From the NCBI GenBank assembly GCA_015056155.1, contig SVGU01000018.1:1-40738 (forward strand): a DNA stretch of 40,738 nt. Direction: 5' to 3'. Under the pieces are notes generated by a model. That model saw only the letters and a program-made list of their open reading frames with translations. It was not told where the DNA came from and did not search any database. The DNA is from Clostridiales bacterium. GTDB taxonomy: Bacteria > Bacillota > Clostridia > Christensenellales > Aristaeellaceae. The number at the start of each line of letters is the position of its first letter. The first letter of the stretch is position 1. Of this stretch, positions 15,892-23,678 are shown piece after piece. Made by a program: the position numbers and the translations under genes.

Positions 15892-17394
15892 TTACTTGCC
15901 CAGGTAGGCTTCCAGCTGCGCGTTGGCGGCATCCAGATAGGCCTGCATGCCGGCAGCGTCCAGCGCGGCCAGGAACTCGGGCAGGACGGTCGCAGGATCG
16001 ACAGCGCCCGCATCCAGCGCCAGAGCGTACTGGGCAGCCACGTTGGCCAGCGCAGCCATCTCATTGGCCACGTCGGAGTTGTTGAACACGAAGCCCAGGG
16101 ACGGGATGCCCTTGGCGCCGCCGTAGTATTCCACGAAGGTCTTGCGGAAGCCGGCGCCCTCGGCAGCGGTGTCGGGCAGGATGGTCACGTTGCCCATGCC
16201 GTTGGTCCAGGGGGTGTAGGAGGCGCGTGCGTCGGTGAACTCGATCAGGCCGTCGGCGTTCCGGGTGTAGTGGATGCCCTCCACGCCGTAGTTCAGCAGG
16301 GTCATCAGGTAGGGATCGGAGTTCAGCAGAGCCAGGAACTTGAAGGACTCCACGGGGTAGTTGGAGGCGGAGTTGATGGCGACCATGGCGCCCTGGGAGG
16401 CGGTGGTGTCCACGTAGGGATCGGTGCAGGGCACGAAGGCGACCTCGATGCCGCGCTCGGCGGAGGCGGTGTACTCATAGCCCAGAGCGTAGGACTGGGT
16501 GCCGATGAGGTAGCTGGCGCTCAGTTGGGTGGCGGTGCGGGTGTCGTTGGAGGTCTCAGCCACGGCCAGGGCGGGATCGATGTAGCCCGCCTCGTAGTAC
16601 ACGTGCATCTGCTCGACGAACTTCTTGTACTCGGGGGTGGCGAACTTGTTTAGCAGCACGTTGCCGTAGGCGCCGTCGGCAGACACGTCCGCGGGGTTCA
16701 GGTACAGGGACAGCAGGTTCACGGAGCCGGAATCGCCCGCGACGATGATGGAGTTGGTCACCATGCGCTCCAGCACCATCGGCTCGACCAGGAAGGGGTA
16801 GAAGGAGTCGCCCTTGACTTCCTTGGCCTTCTGGAACAGCTCGCCGAAGGAGTAGAAGTCCATGGCCTTGAACTGCTCGAGGGTGTAGCCCAGCTCGTTG
16901 AGCAGCGTGACGTTCACGTCCCAGCAGTTCTGGGTGGCGAAGTCCTTGTAGCCGTTGATGGCGTAGATGCCCTTGCCGTCCGCGCCTTCGATGGTGGCGG
17001 CCTGCATCAGCGCTTCGGGGATGGCCTTGACCAGGTCAGCGCCGTATTCGGCAATCAGGTCGTCCAGCTTGACGAAGTAGCCGTTCTTGGCGAAGGTGTT
17101 GTACTCATTGGCGCTCCAGGAGCAGGTGAAGACCATGTCCACGGTCTCGTCGGCCATGAGCAGGGCGTCGGCGGCCTTCTGGTCGAAGTCGCCCCAGGTG
17201 CCCCAGATGACTTCCAGCTTCGCGCCGACCTTGTCAGCGATGTACTCGTTGACCTTTTCCAGAACGGCGGTGTCGTCGGAGACGTTGGAGCCGTGGAACA
17301 TGATGGTGATGGTGGGGAGCTCGTCGGCGGATGCGAAGCCGATGCAGCCCAGCATCATGGCCAGAGCCAGGAACAGAGCCAGGAATTTCTTCAT
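15892..17394 (-). CDS. Extracellular solute-binding protein of sugar ABC transporter (set 2)
   Basis: 500 aa from ATG 17394 (RBS AAGGAGG; the frame is open 15 codons further but without a ribosome site). The signal peptide is MKKFLALFLALAMMLGCIGFASA, with cleavage likely after ASA (residue 23). A Gly-Cys at 16-17 could alternatively be an atypical lipobox, so membrane anchoring is uncertain. The mature chain resembles the large DUF3502/LipO-type binding proteins: TITIMFHGSNVSDDTAVLEKVNEYI, GIYAINGYKDFATQNCWDVN and SYALGYEYTASAERGIEVAFV. It should bind an oligosaccharide for the permeases encoded at 17644-19560. It is similar in layout to the set 1 protein but clearly diverged, suggesting a different ligand. 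A 249-base repeat-containing gap separates it from the permease genes. Confidence 0.9.
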   Translation of the reverse strand: MKKFLALFLALAMMLGCIGFASADELPTITIMFHGSNVSDDTAVLEKVNEYIADKVGAKLEVIWGTWGDFDQKAADALLMADETVDMVFTCSWSANEYNTFAKNGYFVKLDDLIAEYGADLVKAIPEALMQAATIEGADGKGIYAINGYKDFATQNCWDVNVTLLNELGYTLEQFKAMDFYSFGELFQKAKEVKGDSFYPFLVEPMVLERMVTNSIIVAGDSGSVNLLSLYLNPADVSADGAYGNVLLNKFATPEYKKFVEQMHVYYEAGYIDPALAVAETSNDTRTATQLSASYLIGTQSYALGYEYTASAERGIEVAFVPCTDPYVDTTASQGAMVAINSASNYPVESFKFLALLNSDPYLMTLLNYGVEGIHYTRNADGLIEFTDARASYTPWTNGMGNVTILPDTAAEGAGFRKTFVEYYGGAKGIPSLGFVFNNSDVANEMAALANVAAQYALALDAGAVDPATVLPEFLAALDAAGMQAYLDAANAQLEAYLGK

Positions 17395-17469
17395 GATGGG
17401 ATCCTCCTTGTGAAGATTTATATTGCAAGCGGCCTTCAACCAAGGCCGTGCTTACCAGGGGGGAGACGC

Positions 17470-17643
17470 CGACTCCCTCAGTCAGCCGCAAGCGGCTGCC
17501 AGCTCCCTCGGGGAGGGAGCCTTTGGGGGCCGCACGCAGCCCCACGCGGGCGCAACGCCAACCGAAGGCGCATAGCCGCATCGCGCAACGGGAGTCCAGA
17601 GGGTCGAAGACCCTTTGGCGGGGTGGAGGGGCAGAGCCCCTCC
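17470..17643. repeat. Hairpin-rich intergenic repeat cluster inside the set 2 operon
   Basis: Four compact inverted repeats occur in the gap between a permease gene and its binding-protein gene. They are CAGCCGC-AA-GCGGCTG (17483-17498), GCTCCCTC/GAGGGAGC (17502-17520), AGGGTC-GAA-GACCCT (17600-17614) and GGAGGGGC-AGA-GCCCCTCC (17625-17643). The wording CCCTCAGTCAGCC...CAGCTCCCTC is one I associate with dispersed small repeats of gut clostridia; this is from memory. The hairpin next to the permease stop may stabilise or attenuate mRNA. Confidence 0.75.
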
Positions 17644-18576
17644 TCAGCCTTTGACGGAACCGATGGTGAGACCGGCGACGACATACCGCTGGAAGAAGGG
17701 GTATGCGCAGGAGATGGGCAGGACGATGAAGACAACCAGCGCCATTTTGAGGGTCTGGGAGGGGAGCTCGCGGGCGGCCTTGGCGGCGTCGGCGCCGAGG
17801 AAGGAGGCGTTCTTCGCCAGGAAGTCCGCGTTGCGCTGCATGCGCATCAGCAGATACTGCAGGGGCATGATGTCCATGTTCTTGTTCAGGTAGAGCAGGG
17901 ACAGGAACCACTCGTTCCAGAAGGCGAGGGCATTGAGCAGCGCGATGGTGGCGATGCCGGGCTTGACGATGGGCAGCACGATGCGCGTGAGCGTCGAATA
18001 CTCGCCGCTGCCGTCGATGGTGGCTGCCTCGATCAGCTCCATGGGCACCGAGGTCTGGAAAAACGTGCGCATGACGATGATGTTGAAGGGGCTGAACAGC
18101 ATGGGCACGATCAGCGCGGCGTAGTTGTCGTTCAGGCCCAGGACCGTCTTGCAGATGACCACCGTGGGGATCAGACCGCCGCCGAAGATCATGGTGATGA
18201 AGCTGAGATAGTTGAAAAAGCTGCGGTAGCGGAAATCCCGGCGAAAAAGGGGATAGCTGTACAGGACGCAGATGGTCACGCTGACCGCCGTGCCGATGAC
18301 GGTGATGAGGAAGCTGTTGTAATAGCTGCGCCACAGGGCGTCGCCCATGGCGAACACGTAGTCATATGCCTGAAGGGACCAGGACTGGGGGAGGAAGGAG
18401 TAGCCGATGGCACGGATGCTCTCCTCGGAGGAGAAGGAAATGATGACGACGAAGATGAACGGGATGATGCAGGCGGCGGCAAAGAGACCGAGAATGATGT
18501 GAAAGACGGCCTCGGCGCCGGCGGAAAAGCTGTTGAGGCGGGCAGGCCTTCTGCGCCCGACGGACTGGACGACCAT
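17644..18576 (-). CDS. Carbohydrate ABC transporter permease, LplC/MalG type (set 2)
   Basis: 310 aa. Helices begin at AVFHIILGLFAAACIIPFIFVVIISFS, followed by the typical SSEESIRAIGYSFLPQSWSL. The coupling loop reads IEAATIDGSGEYSTLTRIVLPIVKP, and the group-specific end is PFFQRYVVAGLTIGSVKG. ATG with AAGGAGG seven bases upstream. It lies 12 bases after the LplB-type gene and pairs with it to form the channel for the set 2 binding protein. It is paralogous to the 9367-10311 product. Confidence 0.93.
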   Translation of the reverse strand: MVVQSVGRRRPARLNSFSAGAEAVFHIILGLFAAACIIPFIFVVIISFSSEESIRAIGYSFLPQSWSLQAYDYVFAMGDALWRSYYNSFLITVIGTAVSVTICVLYSYPLFRRDFRYRSFFNYLSFITMIFGGGLIPTVVICKTVLGLNDNYAALIVPMLFSPFNIIVMRTFFQTSVPMELIEAATIDGSGEYSTLTRIVLPIVKPGIATIALLNALAFWNEWFLSLLYLNKNMDIMPLQYLLMRMQRNADFLAKNASFLGADAAKAARELPSQTLKMALVVFIVLPISCAYPFFQRYVVAGLTIGSVKG

Positions 18577-18588
18577 GCTTCCACCTCC

Positions 18589-19560
18589 TTAAAACAGCGT
18601 GCTGTCCGGGTCGATCCGCTTGACGACGGCGTTGGTGACGACGATGCAGATGCAGCCCACCACGCTCTGCAGCAGGCCCGCCGCCGAGCTCATGCCGATG
18701 TTGCGGGTGTTGGTGTAGGCGCGGTAGACGTAGGTGTCGATGACCTGCGTGACCGGATAGAGCGTGCCGGAATTCTGCGGGACGTTGTAGAACAGGCCGA
18801 AATCGGCGTTGAAGATCTTGCCGATGTTCATGATCAGCAGGATGATGATCATCGTGCGGATGTTGGGCAGCGTCACATGCCAGACCTGCTGCCGCTTGGT
18901 GGCGCCGTCCACGGCGGCGGCCTCGTACTGGGTGCGGTCGATGCCGGTGATGGCGGCGAGGTAGAGCACGGTGGAGTAGCCCACGTTCTTCCACAGGCTG
19001 GAGAGCGTCAGGATCAGCGGCCACCAGGTCTTGTCGTGATAGAAGTTGGTGGCCTTGAAGCCCATGCTCTTCTGAAGCGCGGGGATCATGCCGGAGGTCG
19101 GGTCGAGGAACGCCAGGACGAAGTAGCTCGCCACCACCCAGCTCAGGAAGTAGGGGAAGAACATCAGCGTCTGGTAGAGCTTGGCGGCGAAGCGCCTGCG
19201 GAGCTCGCTGAGCATGATCGCCAGCGTCACGGCGATGACCAGCCCCAGCACGATCCACAGGGCATTGTATGCCAGCGTGTTGCGGATCATGACCGCCGTG
19301 TCCGGGGAGTCGAGGAACTTGAAGTTGTCCAGCCCGACCCATTTGCTCTGATAGATGTTGTTCCAGAAGGTGTTGGGCTTGTAGGCGCGGTAATTCTTGA
19401 ACGCCAGCACTACGCCGAACATGGGCAGATAGCGCAGGAGCAGGAGCCAGATCGCGCCGGGAAGCACCATGGTCAGGAGCCAGAAATTCTTTTTGAAGCG
19501 GGAGCCGGCGATGGCGCTGCCGCGGCGCCGGTCTGCTTTTTCCATGCGGATCGCTTTCAT
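18589..19560 (-). CDS. Carbohydrate ABC transporter permease, LplB type (set 2)
   Basis: 323 aa. Basic N-terminus, first helix LLTMVLPGAIWLLLLRYLPMFG, then VVLAFKNYRAYK. The coupling loop is YEAAAVDGATKRQQVWHVTLP and the C-terminal signature VVKRIDPDSTLF, all as in LplB. GGAGGGG precedes the ATG. It is the first gene of the second leftward transporter operon, divergent from the chitobiose phosphorylase gene, which makes chitobiose or a related GlcNAc oligomer the likely substrate. Confidence 0.93.
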   Translation of the reverse strand: MKAIRMEKADRRRGSAIAGSRFKKNFWLLTMVLPGAIWLLLLRYLPMFGVVLAFKNYRAYKPNTFWNNIYQSKWVGLDNFKFLDSPDTAVMIRNTLAYNALWIVLGLVIAVTLAIMLSELRRRFAAKLYQTLMFFPYFLSWVVASYFVLAFLDPTSGMIPALQKSMGFKATNFYHDKTWWPLILTLSSLWKNVGYSTVLYLAAITGIDRTQYEAAAVDGATKRQQVWHVTLPNIRTMIIILLIMNIGKIFNADFGLFYNVPQNSGTLYPVTQVIDTYVYRAYTNTRNIGMSSAAGLLQSVVGCICIVVTNAVVKRIDPDSTLF

Positions 19561-19601
19561 GCCCGTTCCCCTCCATGCTTCAAATTGGATCTGATGATTC
19601 T

Positions 19602-19630
19602 ATTATAGAGAAAAACGGATATGATTTCAT
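19602..19630 (-). promoter_or_regulatory. Promoter of the set 2 transporter operon
   Basis: Minus-strand consensus -10 TATAAT (19607-19602) with ATGAAA (19630-19625) at 17 bases as a weak -35. The start would be near 19595, giving a short leader to the ATG at 19560. A poor -35 next to a perfect -10 is typical of activator-dependent promoters. Confidence 0.6.
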
Positions 19631-19636
19631 CGTTCA

Positions 19637-19675
19637 TGGTTGTTATTTGTTGTATCTGGTTGTGGTTTTGCCACA
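19637..19675. promoter_or_regulatory. Candidate operator: 20-bp-spaced direct repeats in the divergent control region
   Basis: TGGTTGT occurs at 19637-19643 and again at 19657-19663, exactly 20 bases apart, on the same face of the helix. The second copy runs into an inverted repeat TGTGG-N5-CCACA (19661-19675). The block sits just upstream of the weak -35 of the transporter promoter, in the only AT-rich control region of this half-locus. Direct repeats about two turns apart suit an AraC-type regulator such as the YesN-like protein encoded at 26615-27361. Assignment is an inference. Confidence 0.4.
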
Positions 19676-19811
19676 AAATTTAATACAATATCATGCCATT
19701 TGAGAAAAAAGCGCAATCGTAGACAAAAAATCACATGGATTGCTCTTCCCTTTCCGGGAATTTCTGATATGCTATATGGTAAGAAAATCTGGTTCGTTGG
19801 AGGCGTCGTGT

Positions 19812-22205
19812 ATGCGTTACGGCTATTTTGATGATCAGGCAAGGGAATATGTGATCGACCGGGTGGACGTGCCCTTTTCGATGACCAACTACCTGGGCAC
19901 GCAGCGGATGGGCGCGGTGCTGTCCCACAACGCCGGCGGCTACTGCTGGCTGGACAGCCCCCAGTATCACCGCATCACCCGCTTCCGCCCCAACGGCGTG
20001 CCCATGGACTGGCCGGGGCATTATGTGTACCTCCGGGACGACGAAACGGGCCGTTACTGGTCGGTGAGCTGGCAGCCCACGGGCCTTGCGCTGGAGGATG
20101 CGAAATACGTATGCCGCCACGGCCTGAGCTATTCCACGTATGAATGTGAATATGAGGGCATCCGGGCGAGCCAGACGCTGTTCATCCCCCGGGAGCAGGA
20201 CGGACGCGACCCGGTGGAGATCTTCGATGTGCGAATCCGCAACGATTCCGGGCGCGTGCGGGAGATCAGTGCGTATGGCTATGTGGAGTTTTCCTTCCAT
20301 CATATTGAGATGGACAACCAGAACTTCCAGATGAGCCTGTACGCCTGCGGGTCCCATGCGGAGGACGGCGCGGTGCTGTTCGAGGCGCATTATGAGGAGG
20401 ACAGCTGGCAGTTCTTCGCGGGCAATTTCGTGCCGGACGGCTTTGACGGCGTGCGGGATGCTTTCCTCGGCGCGTACCACACCGAGCGGGATCCCATTGC
20501 GGTGCAGCGGGGCGTTTTGTCCGGGTCCACGGAGCTGGGCGGCAACCCCTGCGGCGCGCTGCAGAAGAAGCTCGTCCTTCAGCCGGGGGAGGAAAAGCGG
20601 CTGCTGTTCTACCTGGGCACCGGCCGGGGACAGGCCATCGCCGACGCCCGCGCCCGATACGACGAGGCCGGGACGGACGCGGCCTTCGCGGCGCTGCGCT
20701 CCTTCTGGGAGGAGAAGCTGTCGCCCCTGCAGGTGGATACGCCCCATGAGAACATGAACCGCTCCCTCAATATCTGGAACCTGTACCAGAGCGAGGTCAA
20801 CGTGCTCTTCTCGCGCTTCTCCTCCTTCATTGAGGTGGGCGGTCGCACGGGCCTTGGCTACCGCGACACGGCGCAGGACGCGATGTGCATCCCCCATGCC
20901 GAGCCGGACATGTGCCGCAGGCGCATCGAGCAGCTGCTGCACGGGCAGGTCAGCATGGGCTATGGCCTGCACCTGTTCGACCCGGCCTGGTTCGAGCCGC
21001 AGAAGCAGCAGTCTTTCAAATCGCCCACGGTGGTGCCCACGCCGGAGAAGGGCAGCATGATCCACGGCCTGAAGGACACCTGCGCCGACGACCATCTCTG
21101 GCTGATCCCGGCGATCGTCGAGTATGTGCGCGAAACGGGCGATCTGGCGTATTTCGACAAGGTGATCCCCTATGCGGACGAGGGGGAGGACACGGTCTGG
21201 AACCACATGAAGCGCGGCCTGGATTTCTCCTACAGCCAGACCGGTGCGCACGGCGTGACGAAGGGGCTCCGGGCGGACTGGAACGACTGCCTGAACCTCG
21301 GCGGCGGCGAGAGCGCGATGGTGGCGTTCCTGCTCGTCTGGGCGACGGAGCACTTCCTGGATGCGGCCCGTCAGCTGGGCCGGGAGGAGGACGCCGCGCA
21401 TTATGCCCGTCTGATGCAGGGAATGAAGGAAGTCTGCCAGAGGGAGCTGTGGAACGGAAAGTGGTTCCTGCGCGGCTTCACGGCGGACGGGCGGCCCATC
21501 GGCGCGCAGGACGCCCCAGAGGGCAAGGTGCACATGGAGAGCAACACCTGGGCGGTGGTCAGCGGCGCCGCGAGCGAGGCGCAGGGGCTGTCCTGCATGG
21601 ATGCGGTGGACGAGTGGCTCTACACGCCCTACGGGCTGATGCTCAACGCGCCCTCCTTCACCGTGCCGGATGACGCGATCGGCTTTGTGACCCGCGTATA
21701 TCCGGGCGTCAAGGAAAACGGCGCGGTGTTCAGCCACCCCAACCCGTGGGCGTGGGCGGCGGAATGCCGTCTGGGCCGGGGCGACAGGGCGATGAAGTTC
21801 TACGATGCGCTGCTGCCGGAAAACCAGAACGATATCCTGGAAAAGCGCGGCGCGGAGCCCTACACCTACTGCCAGTTCATCATGGGCCGGGATCATACGG
21901 CCCACGGCCGGGCGCGGCATCCGTTCATGACGGGCTCCTCCGGCTGGGCGTACTACGCGGCGACCCGCAGCATGCTGGGCATCCGTCCGGAGTTTGACAG
22001 CCTGACGGTGGACCCCTGCATCCCGGCGGCGTGGGACGGCTTCTCGGCGGTGCGGAAATGGCGGGGCGCGATCTACCGCATCCGGGTGGAAAACCCGGCG
22101 CATGTGCAAAAGGGCGTTAAGGAAATGTATGTGGACGGCATGCCGGCGCAGCGCATTCCCGCGATGGACGGCGGCACGCATGAGATTCTGGTGATCATGG
22201 GATGA
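19812..22205 (+). CDS. chbP: GH94 N,N'-diacetylchitobiose phosphorylase
   Basis: 797 aa, the size of Vibrio chitobiose phosphorylase (about 800). It splits (GlcNAc)2 with phosphate into GlcNAc-1-P and GlcNAc, saving one ATP. The start MRYGYFDDQAREYVI and the segments NYLGTQRMGAVLSHNAGGY, FRPNG...PGHYVYLRDD and FIEVGGRTGLGYRDTAQDA closely follow the chitobiose enzyme as I remember it. They fit it better than cellobiose phosphorylase. The catalytic-acid motif is GLRADWNDCLNLGGGES, with Asp492, the same residue number as the general acid in the Vibrio enzyme. His642 (SHPNPWAW) and Thr707-Gly708 (FMTGSSGWAY) are the expected phosphate contacts. No signal peptide, so the enzyme is cytoplasmic. ATG at 19812 has GGAGG eight bases upstream; the longer frame has no ribosome site. 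Overlap with the following frame by the ATGA at 22202 indicates an operon. Confidence 0.92.
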   Translation: MRYGYFDDQAREYVIDRVDVPFSMTNYLGTQRMGAVLSHNAGGYCWLDSPQYHRITRFRPNGVPMDWPGHYVYLRDDETGRYWSVSWQPTGLALEDAKYVCRHGLSYSTYECEYEGIRASQTLFIPREQDGRDPVEIFDVRIRNDSGRVREISAYGYVEFSFHHIEMDNQNFQMSLYACGSHAEDGAVLFEAHYEEDSWQFFAGNFVPDGFDGVRDAFLGAYHTERDPIAVQRGVLSGSTELGGNPCGALQKKLVLQPGEEKRLLFYLGTGRGQAIADARARYDEAGTDAAFAALRSFWEEKLSPLQVDTPHENMNRSLNIWNLYQSEVNVLFSRFSSFIEVGGRTGLGYRDTAQDAMCIPHAEPDMCRRRIEQLLHGQVSMGYGLHLFDPAWFEPQKQQSFKSPTVVPTPEKGSMIHGLKDTCADDHLWLIPAIVEYVRETGDLAYFDKVIPYADEGEDTVWNHMKRGLDFSYSQTGAHGVTKGLRADWNDCLNLGGGESAMVAFLLVWATEHFLDAARQLGREEDAAHYARLMQGMKEVCQRELWNGKWFLRGFTADGRPIGAQDAPEGKVHMESNTWAVVSGAASEAQGLSCMDAVDEWLYTPYGLMLNAPSFTVPDDAIGFVTRVYPGVKENGAVFSHPNPWAWAAECRLGRGDRAMKFYDALLPENQNDILEKRGAEPYTYCQFIMGRDHTAHGRARHPFMTGSSGWAYYAATRSMLGIRPEFDSLTVDPCIPAAWDGFSAVRKWRGAIYRIRVENPAHVQKGVKEMYVDGMPAQRIPAMDGGTHEILVIMG

Positions 22206-22219
22206 CGGAGGGACGAAAG

Positions 22220-23650
22220 ATGATCGAGTTTGGTACCGGCGGCTGGCGCGCCGTCATCGGCGATCTGTTCACGAAGGAAAACATCCGCAGGGTGGCCTGC
22301 GCGGTGGCAAGGCGCATGCAGCGCGAGGGCGTGGCGGACAGGGGCATGTGCATCGGCTATGACCGGCGCTTCCTCAGCCGCGAATCGGCGATCTGGTTCT
22401 CCGAGGTGATGGCGGGCGAGGGCGTGAAGCTGTATTTCGTCAACCTCGCCGCCCCCACGCCGCAGCTGATGTTCACCACCCGGCACATGAACCTGCCCTA
22501 CGGCGCGGAGGTCACTGCGAGCCACAACCCGGCGATCTACAACGGCATCAAGCTGTTCACCGCCGGGGGCCGGGACGCCAGCAAGGACGTCACCGACCAG
22601 ATCGGCGCGGAGGCAAACGCCCTGTCCGCAGAGGAGATCCGCGCCATTCCCTTCGACGAGGCGCGCAGGCAGGGGATCATCACCTTCATCGACCCCCGCG
22701 ACGCGTATCTGGATTCCATCATGTCCCAGATCGACATGAAGGCGATCCGCGCCCGGCGGCCGCGCATCGAGCTGGACCCCATGTACGGCGTGAGCCTGAC
22801 GGGCCTGATGACCATCCTCTACACCGCCCGGTGCGACGTGGACGTGATCAACGACCGCCACGACGCCTTCTTCGGCGGTCATCTGCCCGCGCCCAACCCG
22901 GACACATTGCGCGACCTGCAGGGGATCGTCACCGACCACCATGCGGATATCGGCATCGCCACCGACGGCGACGCGGACCGCCTGGGCATCATCGACGAGA
23001 AGGGCAACTATGTCCCCGCCAACGAGGTGCTGGTGCTGCTGTACCACTACCTGCTGCGCTACAAGGGCTGGCGCGGGCCGGCGGTGCGCAACATCGCCAC
23101 GACCCACCTGCTGGACCGGGTGGCGGCGGACTACGGGCAGAAGTGCATCGAGGTTCCCGTGGGCTTCAAGCACATCTCCGCCGCGATGGACCAGCACAAC
23201 GCCCTCATCGGCGGCGAATCCTCCGGCGGCCTCACCGTCCGCGGGCACATCAGCGGCAAGGACGGCCTCTATGCCGCGTCGCTCCTGGTGGAGATGATCT
23301 GCGTGACCGGCAAGCCCCTCTCGGCGCTGGTGCAGGAGATCTATGACGAATACGGCGAGATGCACATGGCGGAGTACGACTGGGCGCTGACGGAGGAGAC
23401 CAAGCAGGACATCCAGCGCAGGATCCTCACGGAAAAGCAGCTGCCCGATTTCGGCGTGCCCGTGCGCAGCGTCAGCTACCTGGACGGCTGTAAGGTCTGC
23501 GTGGAGGGCGGCTGGATCATCGTGCGCTTCTCCGGCACGGAGCCGCGCGTGCGCGTGTTTGCGGAGATGGAGACGATCCGGCAGGCGGACGGGCTGGTGA
23601 AGATTATGGCGGACTTCGCCGGGCTGCCCTTCACGCCCGCGTCCCGCTGA
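22220..23650 (+). CDS. Phosphohexose mutase (phosphoglucomutase/phosphomannomutase family)
   Basis: 476 aa, full length for the alpha-D-phosphohexomutase family. All four signature sites are present: TASHNPAIYNGIK with phosphoserine Ser101, the metal site DGDADR (249-254), the sugar loop GGESSGG (331-337) and the phosphate site RFSGTEP near the C-terminus. Two starts are possible: ATG 22202, overlapping the stop of the phosphorylase gene, or ATG 22220, with GGAGGG seven bases upstream. I prefer 22220 because MIEFGTGGWR is the usual family beginning. Directly behind chitobiose phosphorylase, the likely job is GlcNAc-1-P to GlcNAc-6-P, although glucose- or mannose-phosphate activity cannot be excluded by eye. 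Confidence 0.93.
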   Translation: MIEFGTGGWRAVIGDLFTKENIRRVACAVARRMQREGVADRGMCIGYDRRFLSRESAIWFSEVMAGEGVKLYFVNLAAPTPQLMFTTRHMNLPYGAEVTASHNPAIYNGIKLFTAGGRDASKDVTDQIGAEANALSAEEIRAIPFDEARRQGIITFIDPRDAYLDSIMSQIDMKAIRARRPRIELDPMYGVSLTGLMTILYTARCDVDVINDRHDAFFGGHLPAPNPDTLRDLQGIVTDHHADIGIATDGDADRLGIIDEKGNYVPANEVLVLLYHYLLRYKGWRGPAVRNIATTHLLDRVAADYGQKCIEVPVGFKHISAAMDQHNALIGGESSGGLTVRGHISGKDGLYAASLLVEMICVTGKPLSALVQEIYDEYGEMHMAEYDWALTEETKQDIQRRILTEKQLPDFGVPVRSVSYLDGCKVCVEGGWIIVRFSGTEPRVRVFAEMETIRQADGLVKIMADFAGLPFTPASR

Positions 23651-23678
23651 CAAGACCACGACCCGGAGGGGTGGATGA

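Noticed and set aside
17293-19608. 771-codon plus-strand frame opposite the set 2 permeases
   Set aside because: Starts within the binding-protein gene and crosses the repeat cluster; low-complexity Gly/Asp/Val/His composition.
19731-22181. 816-codon minus-strand open frame opposite the chitobiose phosphorylase
   Set aside because: Antisense shadow of a gene with residue-level agreement to GH94.
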